NCBI RefSeq assembly: GCF_007995155.1
Contig: NZ_CP042593.1
Location: forward strand, 3,948,001 to 4,012,000
DNA: 64,000 nt
Direction of reading: 5' to 3'
Source: Cytobacillus dafuensis
GTDB lineage: Bacteria; Bacillota; Bacilli; Bacillales; Cytobacillaceae
Part shown: in pieces, positions 1-7,654 of the stretch
How positions within the stretch are numbered: position 1 is the stretch's first letter
Layout of the letters: each line of letters opens with the position of its first letter
Made by a program: the position numbers and the translations under genes
Notes under the pieces: model-generated
What the model saw: only the letters and a program-made list of their open reading frames with translations
Told to the model about the DNA's origin: nothing
Database searches by the model: none

Positions 1-1
1 A

Positions 2-772
2 CAGTATAAAAAATATGATTTCAATAGAGCCTATCAAGCCTATAGGCAGCCAGGTTCAGCCATCAAGCCGCTGCTTGTGTATGCTCCTTATCTTGAACGC
101 ACTCATGCTTCATTAGGAAAAAAAATTAGTGCGAATTCCTTTTGCAAGAACGGCTATTGCCCACAAAACTATGGTGGAGCAAGTTATGGAATGGTATCGA
201 TCGAACAAGCATTTATTCACTCCTATAACACACCAGCAGTACGAATCTTAGATTCAATTGGGATTGAGAATGGGTTCCATGATCTATCAAACTTTCAATT
301 TAGCAAGGTTTCTTCAAGTGATTATTCACTTGCTGCTGCAATTGGAGGATTTTCAAGTGGTATGACACCACTTGAGTTAACATCAGCCTATACGGTGTTT
401 GCAAATGATGGTCTGTATCAGCCCTCAAGAGCAATCCAAAAAGTGACGAATCAAAATGGAGAGCTTCTCTACAGCTGGAATGATACGCCTGTTCAAATAT
501 GGAGCAAAGAAACGACCGATAAAATTAATCATTTAATGAGAAAAACTGTTCAAGCTGGTACTGCCCAGAAAGCTCAATTACCTTCTGGATATGCAGGCGG
601 AAAAACAGGAACGACTAATGATTATAAGGACTACTGGTTTATCGGACTCACCGATCAATATACGGCAGGAGTTTGGGTAGGAAAGGATAAACCAGAAAAT
701 ATGGCCTCCATTGAGTCATCCGCCCCGCAACAGCTAATTTGGAAGGATATTATGTTAAAACTATTAAAATAG
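2..772 (+). CDS. pbpD: Class A penicillin-binding protein, C-terminal transpeptidase part (5' end outside window)
   Basis: The reading frame is open from the first bases, so the gene begins left of the window; the GTG at 77 is internal. What remains is most of the D,D-transpeptidase domain, which cross-links peptidoglycan outside the membrane. The active-site serine motif S-A-I-K lies at 56-67, the S-Y-N motif at 221-229 and the K-T-G motif at 602-610, all in the order expected for penicillin-binding proteins. The neighbour on the right is a yufK-like gene, as in B. subtilis where pbpD (PBP4) lies close to yufK. The symbol therefore rests on synteny as well as motifs; another class A PBP of the PBP1A/PbpF/PbpG type is possible because the glycosyltransferase half is not visible. 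The stop codon lies inside the left arm of a strong terminator hairpin. Confidence 0.85.
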   Translation, partial: QYKKYDFNRAYQAYRQPGSAIKPLLVYAPYLERTHASLGKKISANSFCKNGYCPQNYGGASYGMVSIEQAFIHSYNTPAVRILDSIGIENGFHDLSNFQFSKVSSSDYSLAAAIGGFSSGMTPLELTSAYTVFANDGLYQPSRAIQKVTNQNGELLYSWNDTPVQIWSKETTDKINHLMRKTVQAGTAQKAQLPSGYAGGKTGTTNDYKDYWFIGLTDQYTAGVWVGKDKPENMASIESSAPQQLIWKDIMLKLLK

Positions 773-800
773 GGAATGGTCATAGACCATTCCCTATTTT
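766..800. terminator. Bidirectional terminator between pbpD and yufK
   Basis: A near-perfect inverted repeat with 16-base arms around a three-base loop; one arm contains the pbpD stop codon and each arm ends in an A/T tract. It lies between two convergent genes and can serve both strands. Confidence 0.85.
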
Positions 801-809
801 AATACCAAA

Positions 810-1367
810 TTATATAGGCAAGCTCGCCATAATACTGTTATACACTTTAATAACAAGAAAAATAACACCTGTGATTAAAGTTGACCAAATCAGCACTTGG
901 AAAAAGATAATTCCTATAAGACCGCTTATGGAAAGGGAATTACTCACCTTGTGAACAAAATACATAAAATAAACAACTGTCGTTGCCGCAAAAATGATTC
1001 CAATTCCTATAAAGCTATTCATACTTATTAAAGACAGCGCACTTCCAATAAAATATATAGAAGCCCCACTTCGAATTTGCTTTAAGATTTCCCCCTCAGA
1101 GTCCTTTGAAAAGAAAAGAAGGGATAACTCGTTAATCGTATTTGCAATCAGCTTTAATGCAGCAAACACCATAAAAAATATGAGCAATAGAAGAACTAGC
1201 AATGATAGCTTAATGCCGCCCTCGGAAAAAAACTCGAGCATACCGACATATATCCCATTTTCCTTCAAAAAATCAAGCAAAAGATTTTCAACCTTAACAG
1301 AGAGTGATAAGCTAAACAAAATAATGGAAAGGAGAGGAAAATAACTCGTAAAATATGTGTTTTTCAT
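810..1367 (-). CDS. yufK: YufK-like integral membrane protein (DUF5366)
   Basis: A 185-residue, very hydrophobic protein with about five predicted membrane segments and a short Lys/Asp/Glu-rich cytoplasmic loop near residues 85-98. No catalytic motif is visible and its biochemical role is unknown. Length, hydrophobic pattern and position next to pbpD and close to mrp match B. subtilis YufK. The plus-strand frame in the same place (994-1344) is a shadow: it is composition-poor and has no ribosome-binding site. Transcription is convergent with pbpD and ends at the shared hairpin at 766-800. Confidence 0.7.
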   Translation of the reverse strand: MKNTYFTSYFPLLSIILFSLSLSVKVENLLLDFLKENGIYVGMLEFFSEGGIKLSLLVLLLLIFFMVFAALKLIANTINELSLLFFSKDSEGEILKQIRSGASIYFIGSALSLISMNSFIGIGIIFAATTVVYFMYFVHKVSNSLSISGLIGIIFFQVLIWSTLITGVIFLVIKVYNSIMASLPI

Positions 1368-1470
1368 TTATACCCCATTCGCCTTCTTATTTCCTTAGGA
1401 ATTATTAGGAAAATCTAATATTAACTTCTCCATTATCACGGATTCCATCTTTTTAGACAATAGCAAGAAT

Positions 1471-1747
1471 AAAGTGAAACTTCCATCAGTGGGGGTTTTT
1501 CGACGCACAGGACGTGCTAGTGCCGACGTTGCCACAGGACGTGGCGTTCTTAGTTGGCCTTCATCCCCCACTGATGGTTAGTTGCGGCCCACAGGAAGTG
1601 GGTCACGCAGACGTTGCCACACGATGTGGCGCTTTTAGTCTGTGTTCATTTTACGGGCCTTTACGGGCAGTAAGACCCCCACTTACTCTTCTTTGTATAC
1701 GCGAATCCTTGAAGTGGGGGTCTTACTGCCCGATAATCTGCGATAAA
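1471..1747. mobile_element. Two-hairpin palindromic element, copy 1 (277 bp)
   Basis: No gene is seen in 1368-1862; this element fills much of it. The left half is a foldback with 13-bp perfect arms (1483-1495 with 1565-1577). The right half is a foldback with 21-bp perfect arms (1664-1684 with 1712-1732). Between and inside them are two double mini-hairpin modules (1505-1545 and 1588-1630). A second full copy lies at 20843-21116, a deleted copy at 31953-32042 and a left-end fragment at 36528-36553. There is no transposase. Subterminal hairpins at both ends resemble non-autonomous IS200/IS605-type (palindrome-associated) elements, which is inference. The short ORF across it is not a gene. Confidence 0.7.
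1505..1545. repeat. Double mini-hairpin module (AGGAC loops)
   Basis: Two tiny stems, GCAC/GTGC and GCCAC/GTGGC, each closing an AGGAC pentaloop and separated by exactly 13 nt. The same layout recurs at 1588-1630, 20877-20917, 20976-21016, 11721-11763, 29773-29813, 31365-31405 and, truncated, at 31983-32013. Confidence 0.75.
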
Positions 1748-1862
1748 GTAAGACTTTAGAAAAAGCACATTACATTAGAAATGTCTATGATTTGTATATT
1801 TCTAAGTTTCATAGCATAGATTTAGTACTAGATTTATTGTGTCATTTCTTTTAGAAAGGAGT

Positions 1863-1883
1863 ATGAGCATGAAGCAGTCATAA
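1863..1883 (+). other. Possible six-codon leader ORF with strong ribosome-binding site
   Basis: An ATG at 1863 follows an AGAAAGGAG Shine-Dalgarno sequence at good spacing and opens a reading frame of six codons (M-S-M-K-Q-S, stop at 1881-1883). It lies about 85 bases ahead of the hypothetical gene at 1968. It could be a leader peptide, or the remains of a gene start disrupted by rearrangement. Nothing in the peptide points to an attenuator. Confidence 0.3.
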
Positions 1884-1967
1884 TATACAGTAAAGTTGAG
1901 TTTTAGTGGGGAATTTCAATCCTTCCACAACTGGCAGGATAATAAAATCGAAAAGAGAGGAAAGCGA

Positions 1968-2549
1968 ATGAAAAAACTGATTGCTTTAGCTTTCTGTATG
2001 GTTTTAGCATTATTCTTCATGATGAAACCGGCTTCATTTCAAGGAAAAACCTTAGATCCTACTTTGCAGTCTGAATTCTTAAAAGCGTTAGAGGATCATT
2101 TAAAAAGCTCAGTAAACTATTATTATCCAAATTCAGCCAAAATTATTGATGACATTTATTTTCAAGGAAATGTTATGAAGGTATTAAAGACAGATGATCC
2201 TAAAACAGAAGAAAACGAAGAAAAAATTGAAGAGTATAGCTCTAACATAACGGTGGCATTTATAGAACTTGAACAGCAGCGCGATAGCATGTTTATATTT
2301 AAAAAAGCAGACTTCTACTATTATGATCTAGATAAGAAAGAAGTTTTGACATCTAGTCAAGTTTTTTCTAATCCTGAAGTAAAAACCTTCTTTGATACTT
2401 ATAAAGACGATATCAATAAGAAGCTCTCTCTGTTCTCCGAAATATTGTTGCTTTTTATCATCTCCTTTCTAATCACCGTACCAATCTTAATTATGGTTTT
2501 TCACAATAAAGGAAGAAGTTCTATCATCAATATATATTTACAAGAATAA
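1968..2549 (+). CDS. Hypothetical protein with N-terminal signal/anchor and C-terminal membrane segment
   Basis: I do not recognise this 193-residue protein. The start chosen is the ATG at 1968, preceded by an AGAGAGG site at 1954-1960; the longer frame from 1896 has no ribosome-binding site. Residues 1-20 form a Lys-initiated hydrophobic signal or anchor. Residues 25-155 are an acidic, Lys/Tyr-rich soluble domain with a Glu/Lys run near 73-86. Residues about 160-180 are a strong membrane segment followed by a short basic tail. The topology suggests an extracytoplasmic domain held at both ends. It is a single-gene unit ending at the hairpin at 2553-2580. Composition fits the neighbours, so there is no obvious sign of transfer. 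Confidence 0.6.
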   Translation: MKKLIALAFCMVLALFFMMKPASFQGKTLDPTLQSEFLKALEDHLKSSVNYYYPNSAKIIDDIYFQGNVMKVLKTDDPKTEENEEKIEEYSSNITVAFIELEQQRDSMFIFKKADFYYYDLDKKEVLTSSQVFSNPEVKTFFDTYKDDINKKLSLFSEILLLFIISFLITVPILIMVFHNKGRSSIINIYLQE

Positions 2550-2552
2550 GGC

Positions 2553-2580
2553 AAGAGGATGAGCCAAACTCATCCTCTTT
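2553..2580 (+). terminator. Rho-independent terminator
   Basis: Inverted repeat AAGAGGATGAG / CTCATCCTCTT with a five-base loop and a short T-rich tail, three bases after the stop of the gene at 1968. Confidence 0.8.
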
Positions 2581-2797
2581 CACATGACTGTCTTCAGTCT
2601 CACATATCTCCAGGATCCAATACATTTCTAAATCGCATTCCTTCAAACATCACTTCTGAATATGCCCCGGTTAATAATCAACTAATCGTATAAAAATTCA
2701 CCTTTTCTAATAAAAAAGATAATGGAAAATAATAAATATCATATGAAAATTTCACCAGTGTAAAGATAAGAAGATGCCAGTTTTCCCTCAATTTCAT

Positions 2798-2828
2798 CCC
2801 TTTTATTCCAAAATAAAAGGGTTTTTTT
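2798..2828 (+). terminator. Orphan terminator-like hairpin
   Basis: CCCTTTTATT / AATAAAAGGG followed by seven T. The preceding gene already has its own terminator at 2553-2580, so this hairpin either ends an unrecognised short transcript from 2590-2800 or is a leftover. No other feature is seen in that stretch. Confidence 0.6.
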
Positions 2829-2927
2829 AAAAATTTTTTCACTCTTTTATACATGTTTCTACCTATTTAATAATTACTTCTCAAAAATAGATAAAAGCTA
2901 AATCTATGCAGAAAAACTAAATATTCA

Positions 2928-2936
2928 TGATATAAT
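2928..2936 (+). promoter_or_regulatory. Extended -10 promoter of the DUF1646 gene
   Basis: TG-A-TATAAT at 2928-2936 is a textbook extended -10 element; the -35 region is weak. Transcription should start near 2943. This leaves a structured leader of about 100 nt and rules out an ATG at 2942 as the translation start. Confidence 0.65.
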
Positions 2937-2942
2937 ATAAAA

Positions 2943-3040
2943 TGAGAATGACCATGGATGAGCTTTTTTTCTGTTCTTATCCTCACCCTATGGTTCATTT
3001 ATCCGTATACACGGTGATATTACTAGGGAAAAGGGCTGAA
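2943..3040 (+). promoter_or_regulatory. Candidate Na+-I riboswitch (DUF1646 motif RNA)
   Basis: The 100-nt leader before the DUF1646 transporter gene folds strongly. GACCAT pairs with ATGGTTC (outer), GGATGAG with CTTATCC (inner) across a U-rich loop, and CCGT/ACGG forms a third small hairpin ahead of the ribosome-binding site. DUF1646-motif RNAs are established Na+-sensing riboswitches found upstream of exactly this gene family. The specific consensus was not checked here; the call rests on the associated gene, the promoter position and the fold. Confidence 0.6.
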
Positions 3041-3046
3041 ATTTTC

Positions 3047-4063
3047 ATGATACTAGGATTAACAATTGTCTTAATATTGGTTCTATTTTTGCCGTTCACT
3101 GTAAAAGCAGTGGAACACAATTTAGAAGCATTCTTGTTTATTATGGGGTTAGCTGCAGCGACAATCAGTCAAGTTTTGACTGGCGATTTAATGATTAAAG
3201 CTCTCGAAGACCCCATTCATATTACTCTTGCCGTTTTAATAGCTGGATTATTATTTAGATGGTGCCAAAGCCCAATAGAAAAAGGGATTCTTGGATTGAG
3301 CAATATGATGCCGTTTCGCTTATTTTTGGCACTTGTTGTTATCGTCCTTGGATTAATTTCTAGCATGATCACTGCGATCATAGCAGCTATTGTTCTTGTT
3401 GTTATTGTTAGTGTCATACGTCTTGACCGTAAATCAGAAGTCCGCCTTGTTGTATTAGCCTGTTTTTCAATTGGACTTGGTGCAGCTTTAACGCCAATTG
3501 GGGAACCGCTTTCAACTATTGCAATAAGCAAATTAAATGCAGACTTTTTCTACTTATTTAGGCTAATTGGTGCTGATGTTATCATCGCTATACTTATTTT
3601 TGGGATACTTTCAGCTATCATTATTAATCCGCAAAAAGGCGCTGATGGATTAACTTCTTCTCTTGAAAAGGAAAGCTATAAAGAAATTATTATCCGCGCA
3701 TTTAAAATCTATCTTTTTGTCATGGGGTTAACTTTATTAGGTGCTGGCTTTGAACCATTTATTGAAGAATATTTATTAGGACTTAGCCCACTTGTTCTTT
3801 ATTGGATAAATATGATCTCTGCTATATTGGATAACGCAACTCTCGCTGCTGCAGAAATTAGCCCTGCTATGGATAGTGCAACAATAAAGGCTATTTTACT
3901 TGGACTTCTAATTAGCGGCGGAATGCTTATTCCAGGAAATATTCCTAATATTATTTCTGCTGGAAAATTGAATATTACAAGCAAAGAGTGGGCGCGTTTT
4001 GGCGTTCCAGTTGGTTTGATTACAATGGTAGCTTATTTTATTGTCATTCTTGTTATTGGCTAA
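3047..4063 (+). CDS. DUF1646 family membrane transporter, probable cation/Na+ exporter
   Basis: A polytopic membrane protein (338 residues from the ATG at 3047) with about ten hydrophobic segments, belonging to the DUF1646 family of ion-transporter-like proteins. The Gly/Pro-rich stretch A-L-T-P-I-G-E-P-L and the later P-G-N-I-P-N segment are typical of the two half-repeats of the ion transporter superfamily. The start at 3047 is preferred over 2942 because a promoter lies just upstream of 2942 and the first 35 codons encode a non-hydrophobic, structure-constrained leader. The leader is a candidate Na+ riboswitch, and the next operon is Mrp Na+/H+ antiport, so a role in Na+ efflux is likely but inferred. 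The gene appears to be monocistronic. Confidence 0.75.
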   Translation: MILGLTIVLILVLFLPFTVKAVEHNLEAFLFIMGLAAATISQVLTGDLMIKALEDPIHITLAVLIAGLLFRWCQSPIEKGILGLSNMMPFRLFLALVVIVLGLISSMITAIIAAIVLVVIVSVIRLDRKSEVRLVVLACFSIGLGAALTPIGEPLSTIAISKLNADFFYLFRLIGADVIIAILIFGILSAIIINPQKGADGLTSSLEKESYKEIIIRAFKIYLFVMGLTLLGAGFEPFIEEYLLGLSPLVLYWINMISAILDNATLAAAEISPAMDSATIKAILLGLLISGGMLIPGNIPNIISAGKLNITSKEWARFGVPVGLITMVAYFIVILVIG

Positions 4064-4088
4064 ATCGAAGGAAAATAAATAGACAGGA

Positions 4089-4250
4089 AAAAAGGGTGAC
4101 GAAACCCTTACCATATTCAAATGGTAAGGATTACGCCATCCTTTTATTACGGCTTTGAAAGCCCTCGCCACTATTAATAAGATACCCCGAGCAGAAAGTT
4201 ATTTCAATTTTTGAAAAAATCAACTTTCGCTAGGTCTTTCGGCGAAAGCC
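4089..4250. other. Dense hairpin cluster in the 450-bp gap before mrpA
   Basis: Six consecutive inverted repeats: AAGGG/CCCTT (4092-4109), TACCAT/ATGGTA (4109-4126), AAGGAT/ATCCTT (4126-4143), GGCTT/AAGCC (4151-4163), AGCAGAAAGTT/AACTTTCGCT (4190-4231) and CTTTC/GAAAG (4236-4248). On the minus strand the first hairpin is followed by six T and looks like a terminator, although no minus-strand gene lies upstream. It may be a small minus-strand RNA, a leader of the mrp operon or a decayed mobile element. Nothing further is recognisable up to 4500. Confidence 0.45.
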
Positions 4251-4513
4251 AAAGTTTTACTTAGGCGTTCTTTTTTGTAGAAACATTATTGAAGCTACAC
4301 ATCCACTTTTGTTCACTAATAAACCTAAACATTCCCATTAACTAAAATCTGGCGCTCTACTATCGCTGCTCCTTTAGTAGGCAATTGTCATTCAAACCAA
4401 TAATGAAGCTTTATTCCATTGTGAATACACTTAATTCAATAAAGAACATAATAAAAAGTAGCTCTCATTTTTATTCATATATTTGAGTTATAGAAAATGA
4501 AGGGGGTCATGTT

Positions 4514-6904
4514 TTGTCTTTGCTTCACTTGGCAATAATATCACCATTTTTACTTGCAATCCTTGTACCTATTTTGTACAAGACCTTTAGACAAATTCAT
4601 ACGGGTTGGTTCGTTCTTCCATTACCAATCCTCTTATTTAGCTATTTTCTATCATTTTTATCCATACAGGAGCCAATAACAAAATCAGTTCCATGGATCC
4701 CTTTTCTTGGGATTGATTTCATAGCAAAAATAGATGGGCTCAGTCTATTATTCGCCCTACTTATTACAGGAATTGGTTCATTAGTAGTTTTATATTCCGT
4801 TTATTATTTGTCAAAGGATAAAGAAAAACTCAACACCTTCTATGTATACTTATTACTATTCATGGGGGCAATGCTTGGAGTTGTTTTATCAGATAACTTG
4901 ATTGTCCTGTATATGTTTTGGGAATTTACTAGTTTTTCTTCATTCCTATTAATTGGGTATTGGTATCATAAAGAAAAATCAAGATATGGTGCTCAAAAAT
5001 CTATGATTATTACCGTTTTCGGTGGATTATCTATGCTTGGAGGAATCATTCTCCTCTATATTATGACGGGCTCATTCAATATTTCTGAAATCATGGAAAT
5101 CGTGCCAGCTATTTCAGACCATACCCTTTTTATACCTGCCTTATTATGCTTTTTAATAGGTGCATTTACGAAGTCTGCGCAATTTCCTTTCCATATCTGG
5201 CTGCCAGATGCGATGGAAGCACCTACACCAGTTAGTGCTTATCTGCACTCAGCAACTATGGTTAAAGCGGGAATCTATTTAGTTGCTAGGATGAGCCCAG
5301 TGTTCGCTGCGGAAGGGCTTTGGTTATGGCTTGTAGCTGGATTTGGGATTGTCACGCTTTTCTGGGGTTCCTTTAATGCTGTTAAACAAACAGATTTAAA
5401 GGCCATACTTGCATACTCAACCATTAGTCAGCTTGGGATGATTATGTCCCTTCTTGGGATTGGTGCTGCTGCCCTTCATTTTGATGGTATTGAGAAAAGT
5501 GTATATGCGGCAGCTATAACAGCAGCCGTCTTCCACTTAATCAACCATGCTACCTTTAAAGGAAGTCTATTTATGGTAGTAGGGATTGTTGATCACGAAA
5601 CCGGTACTCGAGATATTCGCAAGCTTGGCGGATTAATGAATTTTATGCCAATAACCTTTACTTTAGCCATTATTGGAACATTTTCAATGGCTGGTTTGCC
5701 GCCGTTTAACGGCTTCTTAAGTAAAGAAATGTTTTTCGCCGGCATGCTCCACGTTCTTGATTTGGATATCTTTAGTTTCGAGACATGGGGGCTTCTCTTC
5801 CCTGTCATTGCTTGGCTTGCTAGTGTTTTCACATTCCTTTACAGTATGATTTTAGTGTTTAAAACATTTACTGGTAAATTCCAGCCAGAGAAGCTGGAGA
5901 AAAAGCCACATGAAGCACCCATTGGGATGTTAATTTCACCCATTATTCTTGCTTCACTTGTCATTATCTTCGGCCTCTTCCCTAATATTCTCTCTAATCG
6001 TATGATTGCACCGGCAATAAATGCGATTATGCCGGGAAATACTGCCGATGTTCATATTTCTTTCTGGCATGGCTTTACACCTGAATTATTCATGACAATC
6101 GGTGTGATTGCTTTAGGAATTTTATTATTTATTTCCCTTCCGAAGTGGAGAAAAGTGTATGATCTTTTCCCTAAAAAACTGACGCTAAACCGTTTGTATG
6201 ATGGAAGTTTAGAATTTGCACAGAGTATTTCTAAGCAATTTACAAGCAGCTATATGAATGGATCCATTCGTACGTATCTTGTTTATATCTTTTCATTTTT
6301 CATTGTGATACTTGCGTCTACCATTGCTGTAAAAGATGCATTCAAAATGGATACGAGTAATATTTCATCCGTCGGTTTTTACGAGATACTCCTATCACTT
6401 GCCATTGTCGTTGCATCCATTAGCATCTTGTTTGCAAAGTCTCGTTTGACTTCTATCATCCTTCTAGGCTCAGTAGGGTACACGGTATCGCTATTCTTCG
6501 TCTTGTTCCGTGCACCGGATTTAGCCTTAACACAGCTAGTCATTGAGACGATTTCTGTCGCTTTGTTCCTGCTATGCTTCTATCACTTGCCTAAAAACAG
6601 TAAGAACGAAGAACGAATTAGGTTCAAAATGACAAATTTATTAATTTCTATAGGTGTCGGGGCAATCGTGACTGTCATTGCCTTATCTGCACACAGTAAT
6701 AAAATGTTTGATTCGATTGCTCAGTATTATGTGGAAAACACTTATGAAAAAGCAGCTGGCAAGAACATGGTTAACGTCATCCTTGTTGACTTCCGTGGAT
6801 TTGATACATTGTTTGAAATAACTGTATTATCCATTGCTGCACTTGGAATTTTCACGATGATCAAATTAAAAATGAATGGAGGAAGGAAAAATGAAAACAA
6901 ATGA
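4514..6904 (+). CDS. mrpA: Mrp Na+/H+ antiporter subunit A
   Basis: The largest subunit of the hetero-oligomeric Mrp antiporter, which exchanges Na+ for H+ at the cytoplasmic membrane and supports alkali and salt tolerance. The 796 residues match the family length (about 800). The N-terminal two thirds are a complex I NuoL-like antiporter module with the conserved F-W-E-F-T-S glutamate near residue 140 and the lysine of H-S-A-T-M-V-K-A-G. The C-terminal third carries the MrpA-specific extension, including the A-P-D-L-A-L-T-Q segment. The start is TTG at 4514, after a GAAGGGGG site. An ATG at 4509 is out of frame and opens a nine-codon ORF overlapping the start. The 3' end overlaps mrpB by 14 nt. 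It is the first gene of a seven-gene operon. Confidence 0.95.
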   Translation: MSLLHLAIISPFLLAILVPILYKTFRQIHTGWFVLPLPILLFSYFLSFLSIQEPITKSVPWIPFLGIDFIAKIDGLSLLFALLITGIGSLVVLYSVYYLSKDKEKLNTFYVYLLLFMGAMLGVVLSDNLIVLYMFWEFTSFSSFLLIGYWYHKEKSRYGAQKSMIITVFGGLSMLGGIILLYIMTGSFNISEIMEIVPAISDHTLFIPALLCFLIGAFTKSAQFPFHIWLPDAMEAPTPVSAYLHSATMVKAGIYLVARMSPVFAAEGLWLWLVAGFGIVTLFWGSFNAVKQTDLKAILAYSTISQLGMIMSLLGIGAAALHFDGIEKSVYAAAITAAVFHLINHATFKGSLFMVVGIVDHETGTRDIRKLGGLMNFMPITFTLAIIGTFSMAGLPPFNGFLSKEMFFAGMLHVLDLDIFSFETWGLLFPVIAWLASVFTFLYSMILVFKTFTGKFQPEKLEKKPHEAPIGMLISPIILASLVIIFGLFPNILSNRMIAPAINAIMPGNTADVHISFWHGFTPELFMTIGVIALGILLFISLPKWRKVYDLFPKKLTLNRLYDGSLEFAQSISKQFTSSYMNGSIRTYLVYIFSFFIVILASTIAVKDAFKMDTSNISSVGFYEILLSLAIVVASISILFAKSRLTSIILLGSVGYTVSLFFVLFRAPDLALTQLVIETISVALFLLCFYHLPKNSKNEERIRFKMTNLLISIGVGAIVTVIALSAHSNKMFDSIAQYYVENTYEKAAGKNMVNVILVDFRGFDTLFEITVLSIAALGIFTMIKLKMNGGRKNENK

Positions 6905-7313
6905 TATTATCCTGCAAACAACGACTAAAGTTGTTTTGTTCATCATTATTCTTTTCTCTATATTCATTTTTTTCAGAGGGCATTATACACCTGGTGGAGG
7001 ATTCGTCGGCGGATTATTAACGTCAGGAGCAATTGTTTTGCTATTATTAGCTTTTGACATGAAAACTGTCGCAGAGATTTTGCCGATTAATTATATTTAT
7101 ATGACTGCCACTGGACTCCTTTTTGCCGGAGGAACAGCAGCAGGAGCTTTATTCTTTAATGTGCCTTTCCTTACTCATGCTTTCGGTGATGTGTATTTAC
7201 CGATACTTGGGGAAACTTCGCTTCATACAGCTACAATATTTGACCTTGGAGTATTCTTAGTTGTTGTCGGTGTAACGATGACCATTATTCAAACGATAGG
7301 AGGAGATGAATAA
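6891..7313 (+). CDS. mrpB: Mrp Na+/H+ antiporter subunit B
   Basis: A 140-residue membrane protein with about four hydrophobic segments and the family motif [12 protein letters not shown] near residues 26-37. MrpB associates with the C-terminal part of MrpA in the antiporter complex. The ATG at 6891 is chosen because GGAGGAAGG lies directly upstream within the end of mrpA; the in-frame ATG five codons earlier is part of that site. It overlaps mrpA by 14 nt and shares one base with the mrpC start (TAATG), so translational coupling is likely. Confidence 0.93.
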   Translation: MKTNDIILQTTTKVVLFIIILFSIFIFFRGHYTPGGGFVGGLLTSGAIVLLLLAFDMKTVAEILPINYIYMTATGLLFAGGTAAGALFFNVPFLTHAFGDVYLPILGETSLHTATIFDLGVFLVVVGVTMTIIQTIGGDE

Positions 7314-7654
7314 TGGAAATAGTTATGGCATTTGTCATTGGCATTTTGTTTATGTCTGCCACCTATTTAATGCTTTCAAAAAGTTTACTGCGCATCATTG
7401 TTGGAACAGGATTACTTAGCCATGGTGCCCATCTTCTTATACTCACAATGGGTGGATTAAAAAGAGGAACGGTTCCATTACTTGATGAGAAAGCAAGCGC
7501 CTATACAGACCCCATTCCGCAAGCTTTAATCCTGACAGCCATCGTTATTAGCTTTGGGGTCACTGCCTTTTTCTTAGTGCTTGCCTATCGCGCTTATCAA
7601 GAGTTAGGAACAGACAATATGGAAAGATTGAGAGGGACTGAAGGAAATGATTAA
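7313..7654 (+). CDS. mrpC: Mrp Na+/H+ antiporter subunit C (NuoK-like)
   Basis: A 113-residue protein with three membrane segments, homologous to complex I subunit NuoK. The family signature [14 protein letters not shown] lies near residues 62-75, preceded by the G-L-L-S-H-G-A-H segment. It forms part of the membrane channel arm of the antiporter, adjacent to MrpD. Its start overlaps the mrpB stop by one base and its end overlaps mrpD by 8 nt. Confidence 0.94.
   Translation: MEIVMAFVIGILFMSATYLMLSKSLLRIIVGTGLLSHGAHLLILTMGGLKRGTVPLLDEKASAYTDPIPQALILTAIVISFGVTAFFLVLAYRAYQELGTDNMERLRGTEGND

Noticed and set aside
1514..1759. ORF of 81 codons on the plus strand
   Set aside because: It lies wholly inside the palindromic element, has no ribosome-binding site and translates hairpin arms.
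2942..3046. N-terminal extension of the DUF1646 protein from the ATG at 2942
   Set aside because: The extended -10 box at 2928-2936 puts the transcription start at about 2943; the extension is not hydrophobic and overlaps a foldable leader.
4089..4250. Known riboswitch class for mrp (c-di-AMP, Mg2+, Mn2+ or fluoride)
   Set aside because: The hairpins are clear but the conserved cores of those classes, as far as I can recall them, are not visible.
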